64,000 bases of DNA. It comes from Acidobacteriota bacterium. GTDB lineage: Bacteria; Acidobacteriota; Terriglobia; Terriglobales; Acidobacteriaceae. The notes beneath the pieces are model-generated. The model was not told the DNA's origin. It was given only the letters and a program-made list of their open reading frames with translations, and ran no database searches. A program made the position numbers and the translations under genes. Shown here in pieces: positions 27,312-37,447 of this stretch (positions are counted from its first letter, which is position 1; each line of letters starts with the position of its first letter). The stretch covers positions 248,001 to 312,000 of the forward strand of contig JAJZBZ010000001.1 of assembly GCA_021846275.1 (NCBI GenBank), given 5' to 3'.

Positions 27312-28326
27312 GACGCTGGTGCGCGATCTGGCGCCGGAGGTGAATGTGAGCAAGGACGTGGATATTGCGGCGGCGATTGCGCGGCTGAAGGGCGAGGACT
27401 TGTGTTCGATCAGCAATCTGACGAGCGCGGAGACGCGGGCAATTCTGAAAATTGGGCATGACGTGAAGCGGAATCCGCGAGCGTATCGGCATGCGCTGGA
27501 CGCGAAGCAGATGGTGCTGATGTTTGAGAAAGCGAGTCTGCGCACGCGGCTGAGTTTTGAGGCTGGAATCAATACGCTGGGCGGGAACGCAGTGTTTTTC
27601 GACCAGACGAATTCACCGCTGGGCGAGCGCGAGTCGATTGCGGATGTGGCGCGGAATGTGGAACGGTGGGTGGATGTGATTGTGCTGCGGACGTATGCGC
27701 ACGACACGATCACGGAGATGGCGACGCATGCGAGAGTGCCAGTGGTGAATGCGCTGTCGGATTTTGAGCATCCCTGCCAGGCGCTGGCGGATTTCATGAC
27801 GCTGGAGGAGCATTTCGGCACGGTGGAGAAGCTGAACTTCACGTATGTGGGCGATGGCAATAACGTTTGCCATTCGCTGATGCTGGCCGGTGCGCAACTG
27901 GGCGCGAATGTGACGGTGGCGACGCCGCGCGGTTATTCGCCGGATATTGAAATCGTGACGCGGGCGCGCGAGATTGCGGAAGAGAATGGGTGCGCGATCC
28001 GGCTGACACAGGATCCGATGGCGGGCGTCGAGGATGCCGATGCGGTGTACACGGATGTGTGCGTGAGCATGGGCTTCGAGCACGAATCGACGAAGCGCGC
28101 GCCGATCTTCCGGCCGTTTCAGGTGAATGAGGCGATGATGGCGCGGGCGAGCAGCCATGCGGTGTTTATGCACTGCCTGCCGGCGCGGCGTGGCGCGGAG
28201 GTGACGGACGCTGTGCTGGATGGACCGCAGTCGATTGTGTTTGACCAGGCGGAGAATCGGATGCATGTGCAGAAGGCGCTGCTGCTGTTGCTGCTGGGCG
28301 GGCTGGACAATCTCTCCGGCGCATAG
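27301..28326 (+). CDS. argF: Ornithine carbamoyltransferase
   Basis: 341 residues. The carbamoyl-phosphate loop is EKASLRTRLSFE (SLRT in place of the commoner STRT). HPCQALADF, the ornithine-binding TDVCVSMGFE (D-x-x-x-SMG), and MHCLPARRGAEVTD with the catalytic cysteine are all present. The SMG loop favours ornithine rather than N-acetylornithine as substrate. The N-terminal 20 residues are extra compared with most OTCases. Overlaps the end of argD. Confidence 0.93.
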   Translation: MGSETLVRDLAPEVNVSKDVDIAAAIARLKGEDLCSISNLTSAETRAILKIGHDVKRNPRAYRHALDAKQMVLMFEKASLRTRLSFEAGINTLGGNAVFFDQTNSPLGERESIADVARNVERWVDVIVLRTYAHDTITEMATHARVPVVNALSDFEHPCQALADFMTLEEHFGTVEKLNFTYVGDGNNVCHSLMLAGAQLGANVTVATPRGYSPDIEIVTRAREIAEENGCAIRLTQDPMAGVEDADAVYTDVCVSMGFEHESTKRAPIFRPFQVNEAMMARASSHAVFMHCLPARRGAEVTDAVLDGPQSIVFDQAENRMHVQKALLLLLLGGLDNLSGA

Positions 28327-28386
28327 GCGGCTGTCGCAGAGGCTGGCAGACGGGTTTTCCAATCTCTGAATTCAAGATGCTCATGA

Positions 28387-29739
<1,353 letters not shown>

Positions 29740-29758
29740 CGCGAGGCTGAGCGAAAGC

Positions 29759-31219
29759 ATGGCGAATGAACAACAATCCGCGAAGATGTGGTCCGGGCGT
29801 TTTCGGGAGCCGCTCGATCCGGAGTTTGAGAAGTGGCAGCGGTCGATTCTCTTTGATTTTCGGCTGCTACCGCAGGAGACGCGGGCGAGCCGGGCGCATG
29901 CGGCGACGCTGTGTGCGGCGGGGGTGCTGAGCGCGGCGGAGACGGCGACGATTTGCGCGGGGCTGGATGCCGTGGCGCGGCGCTACGCCGGAGCGCGCGT
30001 GGAAGACGCACTGGCGGAGTATCCGTCGGCTGAAGATATTCACCATCTGGTGGAGCTGGCGCTGACGGCGGAGATTGGACCGCTCGCGCTGAAGCTGCAT
30101 ACGGGACGCAGCCGGAACGAGCAGATTGCGACGGATCTGCGGCTCTATGTTCGTGAGGAGATTGCGCGCGTACAGGCGGCGCTGCTGGATTGGGCCGGGG
30201 CGCTGCTGGCGAAGGCGCAGGAGGTGGGCGATGCGGTGATGCCGTCGTATACGCACATGCAGCGCGCGGAGCCGGTGATGGTGGCGCACTGGCTGCATGC
30301 GTACGTGGAGATGCTGCTGCGGGATCACACTCGGCTGGAGGATTGCTGCGCGAGGCTGAATCGGTGTCCGCTTGGGTCGGGCGCAGTGGCGGGCGCGACG
30401 CTTGCGCTGGATCGGGAGATTGCCGCGCGGGAACTGGAGTTTGACGCGCCGACGGCGAACAGCATGGACGCGACGAGTGATCGGGATTTTGCGCTGGAGT
30501 ATGCTCAGGCACTGACGTTTGTGGGATTGCATGCGTCGCGGTTTGCCGAAGAGATGGCGCTTTTTTCCAGCCAGGAGTATGGGTTTATCGATCTGCCGGA
30601 GCGGTTTTCGACGGGATCGAGCGCGATGCCGCAGAAGAAGAATCCGGATCTGGTGGAGTTGGTGCGCGGTCGCGTGGGCAGGATTTATGGCGCGGCGGCG
30701 GCGCTGACGCTGGCGATCAAGGGGCAGCCGCTTGCCTACAATAAGGACATGCAGGAGACGCAGGAGCCGTGCTTTGCGGTGAGTGGAACGGGCGGAATGA
30801 TCGCTCTGCTGGCCGGTTTCACGCGCGCGCTGAGCTTCCGCACAGAACGGATGCGCTCGGCGGCGGAGACGGGCTATCTGAATGCGATGGCGGCGGCGAC
30901 GTATCTGGTGGGCAAGGGCGTGGCGTTTCGCGTGGCGCATGAGAAGGTTGGCAACGCGGTGCGGTATGCGTTGGGCAAGGGTATGGAACTGGGTGAGCTG
31001 AGTCTGGAGGAGTTGCGGCAGTTTGGCGCGGAGTTTGCAGAGGATTTCTATGGCGCGGTGGAGCTGATGGCGACGGTGGATTGCCATGACGTAGTTGGCG
31101 GCACGGCGCGCGGACGCGTGAAGGCGGCGCTGGCCGCTGCGCACGAAGAGATTGCGCGGAGAAAACAGTGCCTGTGCGAGGCGCGTGGCGCGATGGAGAC
31201 CAGCGATGCGAGTGCGTAA
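29759..31219 (+). CDS. argH: Argininosuccinate lyase
   Basis: 486 residues of the fumarase/aspartase superfamily. Conserved blocks are LHTGRSRNEQIATDLRLY, YTHMQRAEPVMVAHWLHAY and the signature GSSAMPQKKNPD (about residues 285-296), which carries the catalytic serine. Releases arginine and fumarate. The end overlaps the start of the GNAT gene by 14 bp, so the two are coupled. Confidence 0.96.
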   Translation: MANEQQSAKMWSGRFREPLDPEFEKWQRSILFDFRLLPQETRASRAHAATLCAAGVLSAAETATICAGLDAVARRYAGARVEDALAEYPSAEDIHHLVELALTAEIGPLALKLHTGRSRNEQIATDLRLYVREEIARVQAALLDWAGALLAKAQEVGDAVMPSYTHMQRAEPVMVAHWLHAYVEMLLRDHTRLEDCCARLNRCPLGSGAVAGATLALDREIAARELEFDAPTANSMDATSDRDFALEYAQALTFVGLHASRFAEEMALFSSQEYGFIDLPERFSTGSSAMPQKKNPDLVELVRGRVGRIYGAAAALTLAIKGQPLAYNKDMQETQEPCFAVSGTGGMIALLAGFTRALSFRTERMRSAAETGYLNAMAAATYLVGKGVAFRVAHEKVGNAVRYALGKGMELGELSLEELRQFGAEFAEDFYGAVELMATVDCHDVVGGTARGRVKAALAAAHEEIARRKQCLCEARGAMETSDASA

Positions 31220-31724
31220 GGCGCGGCTGCAGGACGCGACGAACATCTTTGAGCTGGTGAACAGCCTGAGCGGAGATGGGACGCTGCTGAAGCGTCAGTT
31301 CTCGGAGATTTGTGAGAACGTGCGGGATTTCACGATTGCCGAATCGGAGTCCGGAGTGTTTCTGGGCTGTGGCGCGCTGCATTTGTATGGTCCGCATCTG
31401 GCTGAGGTGCGATCGATTGTGATGACACCGGGCGCGAAAGGCAAGGGCGCGGGTGGTCGCGTGCTGAAGGCGCTGATCGACGAAGCTGAGGAGCACGGGA
31501 TTCAGTCAGTGTGCCTGTTTACGCGGATTCCGGATTTCTTTTTTCGGTTTGGATTTCGCGCGGTGGAAGACAAGGCGGAGCTACCGGACAAGATTTTCAA
31601 GGACTGTCAGATCTGCCCGCGGCTGCATCGCTGCGACGAAGTGGCGATGGTGCGCGGACGGATTCCACGGGTTTCGATTCTGGGACCGAAGCATGAGGCG
31701 GAGCAGTTGGTTCGGCTGGGATAG
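31206..31724 (+). CDS. GNAT acetyltransferase, probable short-type N-acetylglutamate synthase
   Basis: 172 residues from the ATG at 31206, chosen because it gives the GNAT-typical opening MRVRKARLQDATNIFELV and a short overlap with argH. Acetyl-CoA binding is read from VRSIVMTPGAKGKGAGGRVLKALIDEAEEHGI. A Cys-containing loop (IFKDCQICPRLHRCDEVAM) resembles that of stand-alone ArgA-type acetyltransferases. Because it ends an arginine operon that lacks argA and argJ, forming N-acetylglutamate is its likely job. Convergent with the polysaccharide locus. Confidence 0.8.
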   Translation: MRVRKARLQDATNIFELVNSLSGDGTLLKRQFSEICENVRDFTIAESESGVFLGCGALHLYGPHLAEVRSIVMTPGAKGKGAGGRVLKALIDEAEEHGIQSVCLFTRIPDFFFRFGFRAVEDKAELPDKIFKDCQICPRLHRCDEVAMVRGRIPRVSILGPKHEAEQLVRLG

Positions 31725-31736
31725 CGCGCGTTGGTA

Positions 31737-32960
31737 CTACGGCGCAGCCCGCATCGAATCCGGAACAGGCTCCGGAAGCATCTCCTGAAAATACGAGACG
31801 GTGGCGTCGAGGACATCCTGCTGAGCATAGTTTTGCTCGACCCAGGCCCGTGCAGCATTGCCCATCTGACGGCGGAGCGCGGGATCGTCGAGCAGGCGAC
31901 GCATGGCGGCGGCGAGTGCGGCGGAGTCTGAGGGCGGAACGAGCAGGCCGGTCTGGTCGGGCACGACGGCGTCCCGCGCGCCGGTGGCCGTGGTGGTGAT
32001 GATGGCGAGCGCAGTCGCGGCGGCCTCCAGCGCGGCGTTGGGAAATCCCTCGCGGTGAGTGGGAAGAATGAAGATGTCCATCGCGCGGTAAAAGGGGGCA
32101 ACGTCTTCGACGAAGCCTGTGAGAGTGATGCGCGGATGAGAGGCAATATGTCGGGCAAGCGCGGGGCTGAGCGAATCTTCGGATTGATCGAGCCAGCCGA
32201 CGAGGAGTAGCCATCCGTTGGGATAAGCGGGCGCGATCTGGTCGAAGGCGTCGATGAGTTCGGGAATGCCTTTGTGGCGGGTGAGGCGGCCGACGAAGCC
32301 GAAGACCTGCGCATCGGGCGGAATGCCGAGCTTCGCGCGCAGAGGGCTGATGCCGGGGTGGTAATGATCGAGATCGACGCCGTGGCTGCTGCCGTGGGCC
32401 AGCATGCGGAGCTTGCGTGGCGGTGCGATGGAGAGCAGAGTGGCCTGTTGCAGAAGGCTGGGGCTGTTGCAGAGGACGACGTGCGCGCAGGATGAGGTCA
32501 GGCGTTCGGCGAGCAGGAGCAGCGGACGCAGGAGATTGTTTGCAGACTCCGCGCGCAGGCCGCGCAGTGTGTGAATGCGGAGACGGATGCGCAGCAGGCG
32601 CGCGGCGATGAGTCCGAGAAGAGCAGCCTTGGGCGTGCTGAAGTCGACGGCCGCGGGACGAAGGCGCAAGAGAAGAACGAAGATACGCAGGAAGGCGAGC
32701 GCGTCGGCGAGTGGGGCGATGCCGCGTCGAATGGCTATGGGATAGAAAGCGATTCCCTGCCCCGATTCAACCTCAGATTCGAGTTCCGATTGCAATCCGG
32801 ATCTGAGTTCGGTCGCGAGACGGTCGTGATGCGGGCCGGGCGAGCTGAGGACGGCGATGGAAAAACCGGCGCGACGCAGGGCGAGGATGCGAGGACGCAG
32901 GACGACGAGCGTCTGGTCGCTGGTGACGCCGAACAGGATGGAGGCTGTTGGGCGAGGCAT
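31737..32960 (-). CDS. Family 4 glycosyltransferase
   Basis: 407 residues with the GT-B fold. The acceptor-binding half is at the N-terminus. The donor half begins near FGFVGRLTRHKGIPELIDAFDQI and carries the nucleotide-sugar motif HREGFPNAALEAAATALAIITT (E-x7-E). The closest named type is the WcaA/RfaB-like glycosyltransferase of surface polysaccharide assembly. Divergent from the glycosyltransferase at 33035, with short spacing, so they probably share a promoter region. The sugar and linkage cannot be inferred. Confidence 0.87.
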   Translation of the reverse strand: MPRPTASILFGVTSDQTLVVLRPRILALRRAGFSIAVLSSPGPHHDRLATELRSGLQSELESEVESGQGIAFYPIAIRRGIAPLADALAFLRIFVLLLRLRPAAVDFSTPKAALLGLIAARLLRIRLRIHTLRGLRAESANNLLRPLLLLAERLTSSCAHVVLCNSPSLLQQATLLSIAPPRKLRMLAHGSSHGVDLDHYHPGISPLRAKLGIPPDAQVFGFVGRLTRHKGIPELIDAFDQIAPAYPNGWLLLVGWLDQSEDSLSPALARHIASHPRITLTGFVEDVAPFYRAMDIFILPTHREGFPNAALEAAATALAIITTTATGARDAVVPDQTGLLVPPSDSAALAAAMRRLLDDPALRRQMGNAARAWVEQNYAQQDVLDATVSYFQEMLPEPVPDSMRAAP

Positions 32961-33034
32961 GTTGTCATCTTAATTCGAGCGATGACGGGCGACGGAAATC
33001 GAGGCGAAGTATTCTGGTGAAGACCGAGGCGCGA

Positions 33035-34195
33035 GTGAACAGGGATTCCCGCAGGCGAGTTCTGATGATGGTACCGCATCTGGGCGGCGGCGGCGCGGAG
33101 CGCGTGATGGCGCGTGTAGCGGCTGGGCTGCGACGGGATGAGTTCGACGTGCATTTTGCCGTGATCGCCGCAGACGAACCCGGAGCGGAATCGCTGCCGG
33201 AGTGGGTGACGCTGCACAGGCTGGAGTGTGGGCGCGCGCGATGGGCGGCGTGGAAGACGCTGCGGCTGATCTGGCATATTCAGCCGGATTTGATCGTGAC
33301 CGGGATGATGCATCTGAGCGCGGTTGTACTGACTCTGCGACTGATGCTGAGGCCGCTGATGCCGCGCGGAACGCGGATTGCAGTGCGTGTGAATACGACT
33401 GTTTCGCAGTCGATTCCGGGTGGCCTTTGGCGCGGGATCTACGCGCTGCTGATGCGCCGCGCGGACCGGGTGATTTCTCAGACGGTGGCGATGGCTGAGG
33501 ATGTTTCGGTGTATCTGGGGGTGTCGCAAGACAGGATCGAAGTTGCAGCAAACCCTGTGGATATTGCTCGGATTCGCGCGGAGGCGGATCGCGCGCGGCG
33601 GGAGAGAACGCGGTTGCGCGATGGCATTCACGTTATGTGCACGGGACGATTATCGGCGGAAAAGGGTGCGGATCTGCTGCTGGAGGCGTGGAAGATGCTT
33701 CGGGAACGCGGCGACCTGACACGTATGGAATGCAGACTGGTGATTCTGGGCGAGGGCGCTGAGCGGGAGCGACTGGAGGCGATGGCGGCGCGGCTGGAGA
33801 TCGCGGCGAGTGTTTCGTTTGGTGGTTTTGCACAGGATGTGAATCGGTGGCTGGGTTGGGCAGATGTATACGCGCAGCCGTCGCGCTGCGAGGGAATGCC
33901 GAATGCGCTGCTGGAGGCTGCGGCGGCGGGCGTGGCATTGGTCGCAACGCCGTCGAGCGCGGGAGTGGCACGGCTACTGCGCGGAGACGAGGGCGCGTGG
34001 GTGGCGCGGGAGATTGAGGCTGGCGCGCTGGCTGAGGCGCTGCTAGCGGCGATTGACGAGGTGAGCAAACGGCGCGCGGAGAACAGCGAAGGCGGCTTGT
34101 TCGCGCATGAGTGGATGGCAGAGTTTGCGCAGGAGGCTGCATTGCGGCGATGGGAGCAGTGTCTGCGGGAGATTTGCGCGGAGCGTGAACGATGA
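33035..34195 (+). CDS. Family 4 glycosyltransferase
   Basis: 386 residues from the GTG at 33035 (GAGG about 6 bp upstream), just before the first beta strand RRRVLMMVPHLGGGGAERVMARVA. The donor-binding half has VMCTGRLSAEKGADLLLEAW and the E-x7-E motif in RCEGMPNALLEAAAAGVALVAT. Its stop overlaps the start of the next glycosyltransferase by 4 bp. A cytoplasmic or membrane-peripheral enzyme adding one sugar of the surface polysaccharide repeat; specificity unknown. Confidence 0.85.
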   Translation: MNRDSRRRVLMMVPHLGGGGAERVMARVAAGLRRDEFDVHFAVIAADEPGAESLPEWVTLHRLECGRARWAAWKTLRLIWHIQPDLIVTGMMHLSAVVLTLRLMLRPLMPRGTRIAVRVNTTVSQSIPGGLWRGIYALLMRRADRVISQTVAMAEDVSVYLGVSQDRIEVAANPVDIARIRAEADRARRERTRLRDGIHVMCTGRLSAEKGADLLLEAWKMLRERGDLTRMECRLVILGEGAERERLEAMAARLEIAASVSFGGFAQDVNRWLGWADVYAQPSRCEGMPNALLEAAAAGVALVATPSSAGVARLLRGDEGAWVAREIEAGALAEALLAAIDEVSKRRAENSEGGLFAHEWMAEFAQEAALRRWEQCLREICAERER

Positions 34196-35334
34196 AGCGG
34201 CGCGTGGGACTGGTGATTCCGACGCTGGAAGCGGTGGGCGGCGCGGAGCGGATGGTGATGGCGCTGGCCGAGGGGCTGGCGCAGCGCGGATGGAAGGTAA
34301 CGGTGCTGACACTTTCCGGCGAGATTCCGCACGAACGCCGACGGGCGATGCGCGGTGTGGAGGCGATCTCACTCGAAATGCGCAGGGCGTGGATTGATCC
34401 GCGCGGGTGGCGGAGATTTCGCGCGTGGCAGCGGGAGAATCCGGTCGATATTCTGCATGGGCATCTGGCGCACGGAGCGTGGTTCGCACGAATGGCAGGC
34501 GTCCTGGGAGTGCGACGGATGGTCGTCTTGGACACGCTGCACTCGACGCGGCTGGGTGGGGACTGGACGCGGCGCATCTACCAGTGGACGCGCGGGAGAG
34601 CGGACTGCGTGACGGCGGTGAGCGAGGCGGTGAGCGAGGCTGCGCGGAGCGCGGGAATAGCGCGGCAGATTCGAGTGGTAAGAAATGGAGTGGCGCTGGA
34701 TCTGCTGCGCCGCGCCAGTCCGAGCGATTCGCGGGAATTTGTGTGGCTGGCGGTGGGGCGGCTGGAGCCGGTGAAGGATTATCCGCGGCTGCTGCGTGCC
34801 TTTGCTCGCGTGGCGGAGCGGGACGCGCGACCGATGCGGTTGGAGATTGTGGGCGATGGCTGCGAACGCGGGCGGCTGAAGGAACTGGCCGAAGAACTGC
34901 GCATCGACGGGCGAGTTTGCTGGCGGGGATTTCAGGAGGACGTGAGCGGCGCGTATGCGGGAGCGGATGCGGTGGTGCTGGCTTCGCGATGGGAGGGTTT
35001 GCCGGTGTGTCTGATGGAGGCTGGTGCGACCGGATTGCCCGTGGTGACGACGGCGACGGCGGGAGCGCTGGAGATTGTGATTCCGGAAGTGACGGGTCTG
35101 GCCGTGCCGCTTTTAGCTGAGAACGCGGGAGGCGACGCGGCAGAGGATTTGCAGGATTCGCTTGCTACAGCGATGATCCGCGTGATGGCGATGGAAGCAG
35201 GAGAACGCGACGCGATGGGCGAACGCGCGTGGCGGCGCGTGGCGGCGGAGTTCAGCCGGGAGCGAATGGTGAGCGCGTATGAAGCGATCTATTGCGAACT
35301 GCTGGAGCGTGACTCGCAGACGCGACGCGGCTGA
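34192..35334 (+). CDS. Family 4 glycosyltransferase
   Basis: 380 residues. The GT-B opening is RVGLVIPTLEAVGGAERMVMALAEGLAQRGWKV. The donor domain starts at VWLAVGRLEPVKDYPRLLRAFARVA, with the acidic motif SRWEGLPVCLMEAGATGLPVVTT. Coupled to the previous glycosyltransferase by a 4-bp overlap. Its last 46 bp lie antisense to the end of the convergent deacetylase gene. Confidence 0.87.
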   Translation: MKRRVGLVIPTLEAVGGAERMVMALAEGLAQRGWKVTVLTLSGEIPHERRRAMRGVEAISLEMRRAWIDPRGWRRFRAWQRENPVDILHGHLAHGAWFARMAGVLGVRRMVVLDTLHSTRLGGDWTRRIYQWTRGRADCVTAVSEAVSEAARSAGIARQIRVVRNGVALDLLRRASPSDSREFVWLAVGRLEPVKDYPRLLRAFARVAERDARPMRLEIVGDGCERGRLKELAEELRIDGRVCWRGFQEDVSGAYAGADAVVLASRWEGLPVCLMEAGATGLPVVTTATAGALEIVIPEVTGLAVPLLAENAGGDAAEDLQDSLATAMIRVMAMEAGERDAMGERAWRRVAAEFSRERMVSAYEAIYCELLERDSQTRRG

Positions 35335-36104
35335 ATCAGGCTGCGCAGTCGCCGAAGATGATGACGAAGAATGGCGCTGTTGGCAACGAGGCGGTCGCGG
35401 AATGACTGCTCTGAAAGTGGCCATTCTTCGAGCACACGCGGGACGCTGGTGAACTGCGCGGAGTGAGCGGCGACGAAGGCTCCGAGTTCAGCGATTTGCG
35501 CGGGCGTGAGCGTGGAGGGATGAAGGCAGATGGTCCAGAGGCCGTGCGTTTTTTCGAGAGGCTGCCAAAGTTGCTGCGGAATCCAGGTGCAATCGAGATG
35601 GCGGTACGGGCGCGCGGCGAAGCCATCGGAGATGGTCGCAATTCCGTGTTCACGCAGCGCGCGCAGGGTGGCGCGATCCGATCCATGACGCGGGGCGACC
35701 CAGATGGCTGGGTCGAGACCGTGTCCGCGCAGAATTTGTAAGCCAGCCGCGATCCATTCCGATTGCGTGGCCTCTGGAACGCCGACGAATTCGTTGCGGC
35801 GATGGAGCGGCACGAGGCCGAAATCGCGCGCGGAGCAGAGGTGTCGATAGCCGTGGAGGCCGATGGTTGCGCCGGAGTCTTCGAGCGCGCGGAGAGCGGG
35901 CCAGAACTGCGGATCAGGAGCGTCGAGGCCGAGCGCGGGGTCGTGATTGTCGGGCACGACGCCGAGTATGGGCTGGAGATGATGGCGGCGAATGAGCGCG
36001 CAGAGCGCGGGCCAGGCGGGAGCGTTCATGCAGGGCGTAAGATCGTCGATGCGCAGAAGATATTGCGCCGAATTTTGCGGCGAGAATGAGACGCGGGATC
36101 GCAT
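35289..36104 (-). CDS. Polysaccharide-deacetylase-fold protein (DUF2334-like)
   Basis: 271 residues from the ATG at 36104, which overlaps the flippase stop (ATGA). Typical NodB-like elements are an early Asp pair in LLRIDDLTP, the metal-site motif IGLHGYRHL, and WVAPRHGSDRATLRALREHGI. Such proteins remove acyl groups from sugars. In this locus it would modify the exported polysaccharide or its lipid-linked repeat. No signal peptide is seen, so a cytoplasmic step is more likely. Confidence 0.8.
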   Translation of the reverse strand: MRSRVSFSPQNSAQYLLRIDDLTPCMNAPAWPALCALIRRHHLQPILGVVPDNHDPALGLDAPDPQFWPALRALEDSGATIGLHGYRHLCSARDFGLVPLHRRNEFVGVPEATQSEWIAAGLQILRGHGLDPAIWVAPRHGSDRATLRALREHGIATISDGFAARPYRHLDCTWIPQQLWQPLEKTHGLWTICLHPSTLTPAQIAELGAFVAAHSAQFTSVPRVLEEWPLSEQSFRDRLVANSAILRHHLRRLRSLIQPRRVCESRSSSSQ

Positions 36105-37447
36105 CAGGCCGCGGCTCCTGAAGCTGCTGCCCCGCGCAGAAGGCGGCGCGCCCACCAGGCGAGAAAGAGGAAGGTGCAGACGGTCCAGAACGAGGTGGCA
36201 AGGGCGATGCCGACGACGCCGTAGATGCGCATGAACACGAGGTTGAAGACAATGTCGAGGACCAGGTTGATTGCGCCGCAGGCGAGGACGAGCGAACTGC
36301 GTTCGAGGACCAGCAGAAAGCGGTAGAAGACGCGGCTGACAACGAAGAACGGGATCTGCAGCGCGAAGACGGATTGGACGCGGGCGACGAGAAGCGTATC
36401 CGCAGCGTGAAAGGCTCCGTGTTGGTATGCGAGTGCGATGATGGGCCGCGAGGCGGTCATGAACACAGCGGTGAGCGGCAGCGTGACGAGGGCGGCAAGC
36501 GCGGTGTAACGGCGCAGGATTCGACGGCAGCCCGGCCAGTCGCGAGCCGCGACGCGCTGAGCGAGGTAGGGAGTGATGGCCGTGCCGATGGCTCCACCGA
36601 GGATGGTCATGGTGACGGAGGAGAATCGGCTGGCCCAGTTGAGCGCGGCGACGCTGCCGATGGCGAGCCAGGAGGCGCAGATGACGTCCGCAAGCAGGCC
36701 GCCGGACGAAACGATGCCGCTGAGAAGAATGTTTGCATACTGGCGGAAGAGTTGGCGCAACTCAGGGGTGAGGGATGGCGGCGTGAAGCGCTGGCCGCTG
36801 CGCAGGACGAGAAGAAAAATGGCGACCACCCAGAGGAATGCACCGACGAGATTGCCGATGACAAGCGACCAGATGCCGACTGAACGCGGCAGGGCGAGCA
36901 GTGCAAGGATGATGGCGAGCGGAACGAGGATGGGCGCAATGGCGGGCGCGGCGAAGCACTCCAAGGCGTTGAGGATGGCGGTGCCGTTGGAGGCGAGCGC
37001 GCCGAAAAGCGCGAAGAGCAACAGCGCGCGAAAGAGGCGGATGGCGAGCGCAAGCTGAGGCGGAGAAAAATGAAAGAGCGGCGGGAAAAAGACGGGAGCC
37101 GCGAGCGCTAGCACAGCCGCGAGTGCGGCGAGCAGCGACAGGCTGAGGAGCATGGCCGAGGAGAGAACGCGGCTCGCTGCGTCTTCGCCATGCTGGGCGC
37201 GCAGGCGGATGAGCGCCGGTACGAGAGCCTGATTCATCGACTCCGCGAAGAGATTGACGAGAAGGTTGGGAATGAGCAGGGCGACGAGAAAGGCATCGAC
37301 ATCTGCGCTGCGCGCGAAGATGGAAGCGACGAGAAACTCTTTTCCGGTGGCGGTGAGTTTGACAAGCACTGCTGCGGCCGTGACCCACGAGGCGGCATGC
37401 AGGATGCGCCGACTGGCGGACGGGTTCGCCGCGCGCGCCGTGGTCAT
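36104..37447 (-). CDS. MurJ/MviN-type lipid-linked oligosaccharide flippase
   Basis: 447 residues with about 12-14 membrane helices. The conserved N-terminus SWVTAAAVLVKLTATGKEFLVASIFARSADVDAFLVALLIPN is the MurJ/MviN-like MOP superfamily pattern. The ATG at 37447 overlaps the stop of the ligase gene. The open frame extends far upstream, but only as the ligase gene read in another frame. Position between a ligase and a deacetylase suggests it flips the polysaccharide repeat unit rather than lipid II. Confidence 0.86.
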   Translation of the reverse strand: MTTARAANPSASRRILHAASWVTAAAVLVKLTATGKEFLVASIFARSADVDAFLVALLIPNLLVNLFAESMNQALVPALIRLRAQHGEDAASRVLSSAMLLSLSLLAALAAVLALAAPVFFPPLFHFSPPQLALAIRLFRALLLFALFGALASNGTAILNALECFAAPAIAPILVPLAIILALLALPRSVGIWSLVIGNLVGAFLWVVAIFLLVLRSGQRFTPPSLTPELRQLFRQYANILLSGIVSSGGLLADVICASWLAIGSVAALNWASRFSSVTMTILGGAIGTAITPYLAQRVAARDWPGCRRILRRYTALAALVTLPLTAVFMTASRPIIALAYQHGAFHAADTLLVARVQSVFALQIPFFVVSRVFYRFLLVLERSSLVLACGAINLVLDIVFNLVFMRIYGVVGIALATSFWTVCTFLFLAWWARRLLRGAAASGAAA

